Assembly: GCA_001784175.1 (NCBI GenBank)
Contig: MFPR01000013.1
Coordinates: forward strand, 18,111-82,110
From: Candidatus Lindowbacteria bacterium RIFCSPLOWO2_12_FULL_62_27
GTDB taxonomy: Bacteria > Lindowbacteria > 2-12-FULL-62-27
Direction of reading: 5' to 3'
DNA: 64,000 bases
Part shown: piece after piece, positions 7,953 through 14,767 of the stretch
How positions within the stretch are numbered: position 1 is the stretch's first letter
Layout: every line of letters starts with the position of its first letter
Program-made: the position numbers and the translations under genes
The notes under the pieces: generated by a model
What the model was told of the DNA's origin: nothing
Database searches by the model: none
The model's input: the letters and a program-made list of their open reading frames with translations, nothing else

Positions 7953-8989
7953 AAGGACAGTGCCTGCAAAAACCGGATGTCGTTTTCGTAAAACAACCGG
8001 ATGTCATCGATCGCGTACCGCAACATCGTGATGCGCTCCACGCCCATGCCAAACGCCAGTCCCGTCACGCGCCGCGAATCATACCTCACGGACCGGAACA
8101 CGTTCGGATGCACCATCCCGGCGCCCAGAATCTCCAGCCACCCGGTCGACTTGCACGTCCTGCAGGACCGGGAGTGCATGCCGCCTCCGCAGATCACGCA
8201 GGACACATCCACCTCCAGCGACGGCTCCGTGAACGGAAAAAAAGACGGCCGAAACCGCAGACGCACCCCTTCGCCGAAAATCGATTTCGCAAAATACTCC
8301 AGCAGGCCCTTCAGGTCGCTCAGCGTCACGCCCGCGTCCACCCACAGACCCTCCACCTGATGAAACATCGGCGTGTGCGACACATCATCATCCCGCCGGT
8401 AGACCCGCCCGGGCGCAATCACCCGCACGGGCGGCTTCTGCTTCTCCATCACGCGAATCTGCACAGGCGAGGTGTGGGTCCGGAGAAGAAATTTTGGATT
8501 TTGGATTTTGGATTTTGGATTTGAATCCGCAAGATAAAAAGTATCATGCATGTCCCGCGCCGGATGGTCCGGAGGAATGTTCAGCGCTTCAAAGTTGTAC
8601 CGGTCGGTCTCGACCTCCGGGCCGGAGGCGATGTCAAATCCGGCCAGGCGGAAAACCTCGCAGATGTCTCGCAGCGTCGTCATCACCGGATGCGCAACGC
8701 CCGCCGGCGCCCGCCGGCCCGGAAGCGTGACGTCCACCCCGGCCGCCGATCGGACGCCGGCGGCCAGACGATCGCGCGCATCGGCCAGACGCTTCTCGCA
8801 AAAGACTTTGAGCTCGTTCAACGCGGCGCCCCGCGCGCGCCGCTCGTCCGGGCCAAGTTCCCCCATCCGCCTGAACTCGTCGGCGAGCAGGCCCTTCCGG
8901 CCGAGAAACCGCACCCGGACCGCCTCCACGCCGTCAGCGCCGACGGCGCCGTCCACGGCCTTCTCGAATTCGGTTTTGAGATCCGTCAG
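7949..8989 (-). CDS. pheS: Phenylalanyl-tRNA synthetase alpha subunit
   Basis: Class II synthetase catalytic subunit of about 346 residues. Motif 2 (HTPMFHQVEGLWVD) and motif 3 (AFGMGVERITMLRY) are clear. A CxxC-x8-CxxC knuckle (CVICGG to SCRTC) sits before GWLEILGAGMVHPN. The loop between DTFYLAD and LLRTHTSPVQIR holds an extra peptide, SNPKSKIQNPKF, encoded by a heptamer repeat. No ATG, GTG or TTG occurs in frame between the rplT stop and the conserved start of the protein. I place the start at CTG 8989 (next residues TDLKTEF); an ATC at 8992 is the alternative. The frame stays open far upstream across rplT, but that extension is antigenic noise from another frame, not PheS. Confidence 0.92.
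   Translation of the reverse strand: MTDLKTEFEKAVDGAVGADGVEAVRVRFLGRKGLLADEFRRMGELGPDERRARGAALNELKVFCEKRLADARDRLAAGVRSAAGVDVTLPGRRAPAGVAHPVMTTLRDICEVFRLAGFDIASGPEVETDRYNFEALNIPPDHPARDMHDTFYLADSNPKSKIQNPKFLLRTHTSPVQIRVMEKQKPPVRVIAPGRVYRRDDDVSHTPMFHQVEGLWVDAGVTLSDLKGLLEYFAKSIFGEGVRLRFRPSFFPFTEPSLEVDVSCVICGGGMHSRSCRTCKSTGWLEILGAGMVHPNVFRSVRYDSRRVTGLAFGMGVERITMLRYAIDDIRLFYENDIRFLQALSL
8491..8523. repeat. Heptamer repeat (TTTTGGA on plus strand) inside pheS
   Basis: About four and a half tandem copies of TTTTGGA on the plus strand, read as AATCCAA/AAATCC units in pheS. They encode NPKSKIQNPK in a surface loop between motif 1 and motif 2 regions where other PheS proteins have only a few residues. 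The insertion preserves frame. The same repeat occurs twice in the giant gene at about 54696-54729 and 54935-54947. Confidence 0.9.
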
Positions 8990-8991
8990 GA

Positions 8992-9339
8992 TTAAGCGGC
9001 CTGGGCGGCCTTCACAAGTTCCCCAAAGCCCCCCGGATCGCGTGCGGCGATCTCCGATATCGACTTGCGGTTCAACCCAATCCCCGCGCGCTTCAGGCTC
9101 GCCATGAACCCATGGTAGGACAGGCCGGCCTGCCGGGCCGCCGCCGTGATCCGCGTGATCCACAGCCCACGGAAATCCCCCTTGCGCTTGCGGCGGTCCC
9201 GCGTCGCGTAAAAACCACTCTGCAAAAGCTGCTGCTTCGCCTCGCGGTAAATCTTGCTCTTCCGGCCCCAGTATCCGCGGGCCTCCTTCAACGTGCGCTT
9301 CTTCCGGGACCGTCGCCCGGTGCTCTTCTTCGATCTCAT
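8992..9339 (-). CDS. rplT: 50S ribosomal protein L20
   Basis: A 115-residue basic protein matching L20 through its length: the N-terminal arginine/lysine-rich tail, ARGYWGRKSKIYREAK, then WITRITAAAR and GLSYHGFM. L20 binds 23S rRNA early in large-subunit assembly and, in some bacteria, represses its own infC-rpmI-rplT operon. The ATG has AAGGA about 8 bases upstream. It sits in the conserved order infC-rpmI-rplT-pheS-pheT. Confidence 0.97.
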   Translation of the reverse strand: MRSKKSTGRRSRKKRTLKEARGYWGRKSKIYREAKQQLLQSGFYATRDRRKRKGDFRGLWITRITAAARQAGLSYHGFMASLKRAGIGLNRKSISEIAARDPGGFGELVKAAQAA

Positions 9340-9357
9340 CGATGTGTCCTTCCCTGA

Positions 9358-9558
9358 TTAAGCCGCGTACGGCATGAGTCTCGTCAGGCGCACGCGGTCC
9401 GTGGGGTGCACTACTTCCACCGATTGGTACGACCGCTTCCGCTTCCGCGACTTGTCCGTCAACAGATGCCGGCCGAACGCCCGCCGCCGCACCCACTTCC
9501 CGCCCCCCGTCCGCTTGAATCGCTTGGCCGCGGCACGGTTTGTCTTGATCTTGGGCAT
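9358..9558 (-). CDS. rpmI: 50S ribosomal protein L35
   Basis: A 66-residue L35: starts MPKIKTNRAAAKRFKRTG, contains KWVRRRAFGRHLLTDKS and the RLTRLMPYA tail. AAGGAGG lies about 10 bases before the ATG, overlapping the end of infC. Located between infC and rplT as in most bacteria. Confidence 0.97.
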   Translation of the reverse strand: MPKIKTNRAAAKRFKRTGGGKWVRRRAFGRHLLTDKSRKRKRSYQSVEVVHPTDRVRLTRLMPYAA

Positions 9559-9571
9559 CCCTCTGTCCTCC

Positions 9572-10090
9572 TTACCGGATCGGGTCGATCATCAGCCCCA
9601 GGAATTTCCCGTCCAAAATGGGCTCTTGGATCACCTTTCCCTCTTTCGCGAGCGCCGCGCGCGCGCGATCCAAAAGCCGGTGGCCGATCTCCACGTGCGT
9701 GATCTCGCGCCCGCGGAATATCACCGAGAGCTTCACCCGGTGGCCCTTGGTTAAAAATCTACGGATCCGCGTCATCTTAACCTCAAAATCGTGCGTCTCG
9801 ATCTTCGTCCTCAGCCGCATCTCCTTGAGGTCCGTGCGGTCCGCATGAGACCGCGTCTTGCGGTCCTTCTTCTTCTGGTTGTACTTGTACTTCCCGAAAT
9901 CGAGTATCTTGCATACCGGCGGCGTTGAGTTCGCGACGATCTCCACCAAGTCCAAGCCCGCCGCGCGCGCCAGCGCGATCGCCTCCGCCGCCGGCTTCTC
10001 GCCCAGATGCTCGCCCGCCGCGCCGATCAGCCGAACCAACGGCACGGCAATTCCTTCGTTAATCCGTATCGCGTCCGCTTTTGTCGTCAG
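9572..10090 (-). CDS. infC: Translation initiation factor IF-3, non-AUG start
   Basis: IF-3 with both domains: N-domain (VRLIGAAGEHLG, GLDLVEI, CKILDFGKYKY) and C-domain (KEMRLRTKI, VKLSVIFRGREITH). The conserved N-terminal RINEGIAVPLVRLI lies upstream of the first GTG (10045), and the frame there contains no ATG, GTG or TTG. Candidate starts are CTG 10090 (overlapping the thrS TGA as CTGA, giving 172 residues), ATA 10069 or ATT 10063. IF-3 is known to use AUU or similar rare starts for autoregulation in E. coli and others, so this looks like the same device. I give the CTG as the outer limit; ATT just before AACGAAGG is equally plausible. Confidence 0.93.
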   Translation of the reverse strand: MTTKADAIRINEGIAVPLVRLIGAAGEHLGEKPAAEAIALARAAGLDLVEIVANSTPPVCKILDFGKYKYNQKKKDRKTRSHADRTDLKEMRLRTKIETHDFEVKMTRIRRFLTKGHRVKLSVIFRGREITHVEIGHRLLDRARAALAKEGKVIQEPILDGKFLGLMIDPIR

Positions 10091-11850
10091 AGTTCGATCG
10101 CCCCATCCGGGGTCGCTGATTCACGGCGCATCCGTTCCACAAATTCCGTCAAAGACAGTACCTCCTGGTCTTTTTTTCCTCGTCGCCGGACGTTCACCGA
10201 ACGCCCCTGCGCCTCCCGCTCGCCCAAGACGGCGATCACAGGTATCTTCTCGAGCTCCGCCGCGCGGATCCGCTTGCCCAGCGTCTCCTCCCGGTTGTCC
10301 GAGTCCGCTCGCACGTCGGATGCCCGCAACTGGTCCAACACTTCCCGGCTGTATGCGCCGGCCGCGCTCTCCGCGACCGCAATGACGCGCGCCTGAACCG
10401 GCGCCAGCCACAACGGGAAGTCCCCCGCATAATGCTCGATCAAACAGCCGATAAATCGCTCCAAGCTCCCCAGAATCGCCCGGTGGATCATCACCGGGCA
10501 TTTCCGGTCCCCTCCCTCGCCCACATACTCCAGTTCAAACCGCTGCGGCAGGTTGAAGTCCACCTGGATCGTCGGCCCCTGCCACGACCGGCCCAGCGCG
10601 TCTTTCAGGGCCACGTCGATCTTCGGCCCGTAAAACGCGCCGTCGCCCTCGTGCATCTCGTAGGCCATCTGGCGCGCCTCGAGCGCCGCCCGAAGGGCTG
10701 CGGTCGCGCGGTCCCACAACGCCGGATCGCCCATGTACTTCTCGGGCCGCGTGCCAACACCGACCGTATATGAAAACCCAAAAAGGCGCAAGACCGACCG
10801 GACAAAATCGAGCACCCGCTCGATCTCGCCCGTCAACTGGTCCTCCCGGCAGAAAATGTGCGCGTCGTCCTGCGTGAATCCCCGCACCCGCAAGAGGCCG
10901 TGCAGGACGCCCGATCGCTCGAACCGGTACACGGTGCCGAGTTCGAAATATCGGATCGGCAGTTCCCGGTAGCTTCGGAGGTGCGACCGGTACACCTGAA
11001 TATGGAATGGGCAGTTCATCGGCTTGATCCCGAACTCCTGTTCCTCGATCTGGGTGAAATACATGTTCTCTTTGTAATTTTCATAATGCCCGGAAATTTT
11101 CCACAGATTGGCGTTTGCCATGTGCGGGGAATAGATGTACTCGTAGCCGAGCTTCCGGTGCGCGCGCTTCAGAAAATCCTCGATCACCGCGCGCATCGCC
11201 GAACCTTTCGGGTGATACAGCACCAGCCCTCCGCCCAGCGTCTCGTCCATGCTGAAAAGATCGAGTTCCACCCCAAGCCTCCGGTGGTCCCGCTTCTCGG
11301 CCTCCTCGCGCCGGCGGACAAATTCGGTCAGCATTTTTGTGTCCTGATACGAAATGCCGTAGATCCGCTGTAGTTTCGGGCCTTTGTCGTTCGCGCGCCA
11401 GTAACAGCCCGAAAACGAAAGGAGCTTGAAATGGCGGACGAGCCCCGTCCGCTTCAAGTGCGGACCCCGGCAGAGATCGGTGAATTCGCCCTGCCGGTAG
11501 ATGCTCACCTTCCCCTCCGGCAGGCCTTGGATGAGTTCCACCTTGAACATCTGCCCGCGCTTCTCGAAAAATTCGGCCGCTTCCGGTTTCGTCCAGAGCA
11601 TGTGCTCGACCGTGTGGTTCTCCTCCACGATCTTCCGCATCTCCGCTTCGATCTTCTCCAGATCCTCCGGCAGAAAATTCCGGCCCAGGTCAAAGTCGTA
11701 GTAAAACCCCGCCTCGATCGTCGGCCCGATCGCATAGCGCGCGCTCGGAAACAACCGGCAGACCGCCTGCGCCATGATGTGGGTGGTCGTATGCCAGAAG
11801 GTGTCCTGATCTTCGGCAAAAGCGGCGCCGGTCGCGCCTGTCATCTCCAT
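10087..11850 (-). CDS. thrS: Threonyl-tRNA synthetase lacking the TGS domain
   Basis: A 587-residue ThrRS. It begins directly at the editing domain: HTTTHIMAQAV carries the HxxxH motif and DLCRGPH the second zinc-type site. The class II core shows MNCPFHI, FTQDDAHIFC and VMIHRAILGSLERF, which supply the Cys-His-His zinc ligands, followed by the anticodon-binding domain (LAPVQARVI, ADSDNREETLGKRIR). The N1/TGS domain of the usual 640-residue enzyme is missing. The ATG at 11850 has AGGGA 8 bases upstream, which favours it over the longer open frame to 11898. First gene of the minus-strand translation operon. Confidence 0.95.
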   Translation of the reverse strand: MEMTGATGAAFAEDQDTFWHTTTHIMAQAVCRLFPSARYAIGPTIEAGFYYDFDLGRNFLPEDLEKIEAEMRKIVEENHTVEHMLWTKPEAAEFFEKRGQMFKVELIQGLPEGKVSIYRQGEFTDLCRGPHLKRTGLVRHFKLLSFSGCYWRANDKGPKLQRIYGISYQDTKMLTEFVRRREEAEKRDHRRLGVELDLFSMDETLGGGLVLYHPKGSAMRAVIEDFLKRAHRKLGYEYIYSPHMANANLWKISGHYENYKENMYFTQIEEQEFGIKPMNCPFHIQVYRSHLRSYRELPIRYFELGTVYRFERSGVLHGLLRVRGFTQDDAHIFCREDQLTGEIERVLDFVRSVLRLFGFSYTVGVGTRPEKYMGDPALWDRATAALRAALEARQMAYEMHEGDGAFYGPKIDVALKDALGRSWQGPTIQVDFNLPQRFELEYVGEGGDRKCPVMIHRAILGSLERFIGCLIEHYAGDFPLWLAPVQARVIAVAESAAGAYSREVLDQLRASDVRADSDNREETLGKRIRAAELEKIPVIAVLGEREAQGRSVNVRRRGKKDQEVLSLTEFVERMRRESATPDGAIEL

Positions 11851-11884
11851 GTTCAATGTCCCTTCATCACGCCAAATGCTTTCC

Positions 11885-11925
11885 CCCTCTCCCGCCACTG
11901 GCGGGAGAGGGTCGGGGTGAGGGTG
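11885..11925. repeat. GC-rich inverted-repeat element upstream of thrS
   Basis: A perfect 12-bp stem, CCCTCTCCCGCC and its complement with a 3-base loop (11885-11911), followed by TCGGGGTGAGGGTG. The same hairpin and flanking GGGGTGAGGGTGG sequence (in inverse orientation) recur at 53177-53212, so this is a dispersed repeat. It lies in the thrS 5' region, where it would form a strong hairpin in the transcript. Confidence 0.85.
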
Positions 11926-12011
11926 GCCCGCTCACCGTCGCCCACCTCTTATAAATCAGCAGGACACAGAATTCAACATCGCATCCTGACCGGGCGATTG
12001 TGCGCGCCGGC

Positions 12012-12040
12012 TTGTGTCCTGGCCATCGTCCCTATATTAT
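12012..12040 (+). promoter_or_regulatory. Candidate sigma-70 promoter for the response-regulator gene
   Basis: TTGTGT at 12012-12017 and TATTAT at 12035-12040 are separated by 17 bases, in an unusually AT-rich island (12031-12065) inside otherwise GC-rich DNA. The 283-bp intergenic region between divergent thrS (starts 11850) and the regulator (starts 12134) otherwise holds the GC-rich hairpin repeat. No T-box-like leader was recognised in front of thrS. Confidence 0.45.
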
Positions 12041-12133
12041 ATATACATACAAATATATATAGATCACCCGCCACTGTTTCAACCTTGCCGGAATGCTCCC
12101 AATATCAGGCCCCAATGGACGGGGGAATGGTGT

Positions 12134-12610
12134 ATGGCCAGAAACAAGAAGCTCAGAGTCGCCATCGTCGACGACCACCCGGTCGCGCGGATGGGGCTCA
12201 GGCACGCAATTGAACGGGAACCGGGCTGGACGGTTTCGGGGGAAGCGGAGAATTCTCAATCCGCCCTCGACATCATCAGCCGGTCCGGGCCGGATATAGT
12301 GATCGTCGACCTGACGCTTCAAGACGAGAGCGGCCTCGATCTGATCCGGACTCTCCACGCGCGACATCCGGGACTGCCGGTCCTGGTGGTGTCCATGCAT
12401 GACGAGGAACTCTACGCCGAACGAGTGATCCGGCTCGGCGCCCGGGGATACGTGCGAAAGGACCGCGCGATGGAGGTTGTGATCGAAGCGATACGGACGG
12501 TCATGAAGGGAGAGATCTATCTGAGCGACCCCCTGAAATCCAAACTGCTGAATCAGACCCTGAGGGGTCGGCCGGCGCCATCGGCGATATCCGGCTTGGA
12601 AAAACTTAAA
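12134..12610 (+). pseudogene. NarL-type response regulator, C-terminal DNA-binding domain missing
   Basis: Receiver domain of a NarL/FixJ-type response regulator. The ATG at 12134 has GGGGG 8-9 bases upstream. The acidic pair IVDDH, phospho-acceptor VIVDLTLQDESGLDLI, switch serine VVSMHDEE and lysine in GYVRKDRA are all intact, followed by the usual linker EIYLSDPLKSKLL and SGLEKL. Where an LRELE-type LuxR helix-turn-helix should begin (after about residue 157) homology stops; the frame then runs on to 13258 through sequence antisense to merR, which is not protein-like. One extra A in the short A-run near 12600 would give an immediate TAA, so the natural product may be receiver only. Either way the output domain is gone. 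Confidence 0.75.
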
Positions 12611-12628
12611 CCTGCCATCCACCCTTCA

Positions 12629-12659
12629 ACTGGTCCGGTACGCCTACCACTGGTCCGGG
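12629..12659. repeat. Short direct repeats at the regulator/merR junction
   Basis: ACTGGTCCGG occurs twice with a 20-base period (12630-12639 and 12650-12659), at the point where the response-regulator homology ends. The second copy is embedded in CTACCACTGGTCC, which resembles CTACCGGTGGTCC in the merR promoter (13164-13176; 11 of 13 bases match). Confidence 0.5.
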
Positions 12660-12664
12660 AAAAT

Positions 12665-13114
12665 CTAGACCCCCTTGGCGGACCATCGCGACAGCGCCTT
12701 GGGCAAAACTTGCATGCAGGTGAAAATCCGGCAGGTTCCGGAGGCGTCCCGGCCGTTGCATTTCTGAACGAGACGGGCAAGAAACGATTTGGTCAGCCTC
12801 AAATGAACCAGATGCCGGTCGATGTCCGAGATTTTCCCGGCCACGAGTTTCTTCACGTCTCTGCATCTGCCCCCGTGGTCGGACTGCATCGCCAGGAGCC
12901 GCTGGATCTCCTTGAGTCGAAATCCCAGACACTGCGCATTCTTGATGAAGAGAAGCCGCGCCAGCGTATCTTCCGTATACACCCGGTATCCGGACAAGAG
13001 CCGGTTTGGCTCGGCGAGAGGTCGTATCCGCTCATAGTACCGCACCGTCTCGGGACTCACGCTGGCCCGCCTGGCCAGCTCGCCCCGGCTCATCGCTCTT
13101 TTGTTCGCTCTCAT
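12665..13114 (-). CDS. MerR-family transcription regulator, thiol metal-sensing type
   Basis: A regulator of about 149 residues. The MerR helix-turn-helix is clear: ELARRASVSPETVRYYERI, with the second recognition part RLLSGYRVYTEDTLARLLFI, then the dimerisation helix. Cysteines lie where MerR/ZntR/CadR-type sensors bind metal: one in GGRCRDVKK after the HTH, then a Cys-x8-Cys pair (KCNGRDASGTC) and FTC. Mercury, zinc, cadmium or lead are candidates; no resistance gene is adjacent. I start it at ATG 13114; ATG 13093 (MSRGELARRA) fits the family just as well. It points toward the truncated response-regulator gene. Confidence 0.82.
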   Translation of the reverse strand: MRANKRAMSRGELARRASVSPETVRYYERIRPLAEPNRLLSGYRVYTEDTLARLLFIKNAQCLGFRLKEIQRLLAMQSDHGGRCRDVKKLVAGKISDIDRHLVHLRLTKSFLARLVQKCNGRDASGTCRIFTCMQVLPKALSRWSAKGV

Positions 13115-13160
13115 ACTGATCTTTGCGCCCGATTCCCTCCTTCGTTTTCCAACCCGCCGC

Positions 13161-13191
13161 AGACTACCGGTGGTCCTTGGTCCAATGTCAA
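13161..13191 (-). promoter_or_regulatory. MerR-type promoter with 19-bp spacer upstream of merR
   Basis: Reading on the minus strand, a perfect TTGACA (13191-13186) and TAGTCT (13166-13161) are separated by 19 bases, the overlong spacing typical of MerR-controlled promoters. A 14-bp imperfect palindrome with ACCGGT at its centre (13162-13175) overlaps the spacer and the -10 box. The merR start lies about 47 bases downstream, so autoregulation is likely. Confidence 0.5.
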
Positions 13192-13351
13192 GAAAATTTC
13201 CAAAATCGCGGTAATCCTTGTTTACGGCGGGAAAAAAATCAAAATGGGAATTGTCTGAAATTGTCATAGGTCATTCTCCGACCCGAAGGGCCGAACCCGC
13301 AAGGTGAAAAGTAGTGCAGTGGGGGCTGTTCTTAAACGGTGAACAAACTCA

Positions 13352-13425
<74 letters not shown>

Positions 13426-13440
13426 GAAAACAGGATGTGT

Positions 13441-13501
13441 TCGCACTCGTTTCAGGAATTCAGCGTGGCCAAGGATGGCAAAGCCGCTGAAATGAGTGCG
13501 A
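13441..13501 (-). other. Long imperfect inverted repeat in the tRNA-Val leader
   Basis: Arms 13441-13456 and 13486-13501 (TCGCACTC, one mismatch, TTTCAG, then a mismatch at the tip) can pair over about 14 of 16 positions around a 29-base loop; CAGCG and CGCTG inside offer an alternative inner stem. It lies between a candidate promoter and the tRNA 5' end and would form a hairpin in the precursor. It could be a processing signal or a terminator remnant; no T-run follows on either strand. Confidence 0.55.
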
Positions 13502-13514
13502 CCGACTACTCGCA

Positions 13515-13542
13515 AGATAATACGAAGCCGATGATATTTCAA
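13515..13542 (-). promoter_or_regulatory. Candidate tRNA-Val promoter
   Basis: On the minus strand TTGAAA (13542-13537) and TTATCT (13520-13515) are 16 bases apart. TTGAAA is also one half of a perfect dyad, TTTCAA-N5-TTGAAA (13537-13553). The rest of the 350-bp gap between merR and the Nudix gene, apart from the tRNA and hairpin, shows nothing I can name. Confidence 0.35.
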
Positions 13543-13619
13543 CCGGATTGAAAACCTTCAACTACGAAAGACGCGAATGTACGCGAAAAGATTCACCGTG
13601 ATTTCCTTCGGCGGGGATG

Positions 13620-14081
13620 TCATCGATGGAAAATGACTTCATGGTGGACGAGGCGGCTGTCCCGGTAGACGAATTTGCCGGAGAAAAATCTGCCCTCCGC
13701 CATCCATTGCAGAAAATACCGGTCACCCTCCCACAGCGGCAGGTCGAACAGGCGGTCGTCTTCGATCCACTGAAGGTTGCCCTCCGGGGAATCGATCAGC
13801 GTTCCCTCGAAGTCCGCGGCGGTGAAGACAAAAACGTACCAGTCCTCGTCGTTGCTGAAGGCTGGAAACGTCAGAAATCCTCGCAGGGACACATCCTTCA
13901 CCCTCAGGCCGCTCTCCTCGCGGATTTCCCGCACCGCGCACTCCTCCGGCGTCTCGCCCGGCTCCAGTTTGCCCCCGAGACCGTTCCACTTTCCCTCATG
14001 CATGTCGTTCGCCTTCTTGACGCGGTGGATCATGAGCGTCCGTCCGTTCCGCTGGACGTAACAGAGCGTGGCGAGCTTCAC
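13620..14081 (-). CDS. Nudix hydrolase, MutT/8-oxo-dGTPase-like
   Basis: A 153-residue Nudix enzyme. The Nudix box is complete: GGKLEPGETPEECAVREI followed by REESGL. The N-terminal sequence (TLCYVQRNGRTLMIHR) and the C-terminal FFSGKFVYRD resemble the 8-oxo-(d)GTP diphosphatase branch, so sanitation of oxidised nucleotides is the likely role, but other nucleoside-diphosphate derivatives are possible. The start is GTG with no clear ribosome site, 8 bases after the upstream gene, so it is probably translated from the same transcript. Last gene of the minus-strand run from 23833. Confidence 0.85.
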   Translation of the reverse strand: MKLATLCYVQRNGRTLMIHRVKKANDMHEGKWNGLGGKLEPGETPEECAVREIREESGLRVKDVSLRGFLTFPAFSNDEDWYVFVFTAADFEGTLIDSPEGNLQWIEDDRLFDLPLWEGDRYFLQWMAEGRFFSGKFVYRDSRLVHHEVIFHR

Positions 14082-14089
14082 ACGGCGGG

Positions 14090-14707
14090 TCAGGCGGCGC
14101 TCATGGCGCCGACCAGGGATTGAAAGAGCGGCGGGAGACGGCGCGCGTCGATCTCGCCCGGCGGCAGGCCTACACGCGCGGTGACGTTGGAAAAGAGCAG
14201 GTCATGGAAAGCGTCGGCCACAGGCGTGGGCTGCCTTTCTTTCAGAAGTTTTGACAGCGTGTAGACGGTTTTCATGAATTTCTCATGGGCTGCGATGACG
14301 TCCGTCAGTTTCTGCCGTTCCAGTTCTTCACGCTTCACGTCGCGCGCGATTCGGGAGGCCAGAAGCTCGGCCACGAACGTGCCGGCGCTCGGATACTGCG
14401 TGATGAGTTCCTTGAACTGCGCCGGCGTCAGCACGATCAACTGCGAGGCCTCCTCGACCCGCAGGGTGGCGCTCCGCTTCTGGGACAGGAGGGTCGACAT
14501 CTCGCCCAGAATCGATCCGGCCTCCCGGAGGGTCGCGATCTTCGTGCCGCCTCGCAGCACCGCCACGCTGCCCTTCCGAAGGATGTACAGATCCGTGCCG
14601 TCGTCGCCCTCGCGAAACAGGATCGTGCCGGTGGGATAGCCTTTTGTGAGTTGATGCGATTCCGCGTACTTGACGGCTTCACTTAGAAACTCCTGCGATT
14701 CCATCAT
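14090..14707 (-). CDS. Cyclic-nucleotide-binding-domain protein without HTH
   Basis: A 205-residue protein with one cNMP-binding domain (residues about 20-120): YPTGTILFREGDDGTDLYIL, KGSVAVL, and the phosphate-binding cassette region ILGEMSTLLSQKRSATLRV. The remainder is helical with no CRP-type helix-turn-helix. Two ATGs are adjacent (14707, 14704), preceded by AGGTCAGGAACC. The cassette resembles that of the larger double-domain protein at 20160-23078 in the same operon. Ligand and output are unknown; such stand-alone domains often act as protein-protein regulatory modules. Confidence 0.78.
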   Translation of the reverse strand: MMESQEFLSEAVKYAESHQLTKGYPTGTILFREGDDGTDLYILRKGSVAVLRGGTKIATLREAGSILGEMSTLLSQKRSATLRVEEASQLIVLTPAQFKELITQYPSAGTFVAELLASRIARDVKREELERQKLTDVIAAHEKFMKTVYTLSKLLKERQPTPVADAFHDLLFSNVTARVGLPPGEIDARRLPPLFQSLVGAMSAA

Positions 14708-14767
14708 GGTTCCTGACCTCTTTCTCCCGTCCGATGGGCGCCAGCGAAACAGACGCCGGGCCTTTCG

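Noticed and set aside
8990-9496. N-terminal extension of pheS to 515 codons
   Set aside because: The extension is rplT read in another frame and has no family homology.
11851-12133. T-box or other leader upstream of thrS
   Set aside because: No T-box-like conserved core was found; only a hairpin repeat and an AT-rich promoter-like island.
12611-13258. C-terminal extension of the response regulator through the merR region
   Set aside because: Sequence is antisense to merR and shows no HTH or other domain; treated as run-on after a lost stop or domain.
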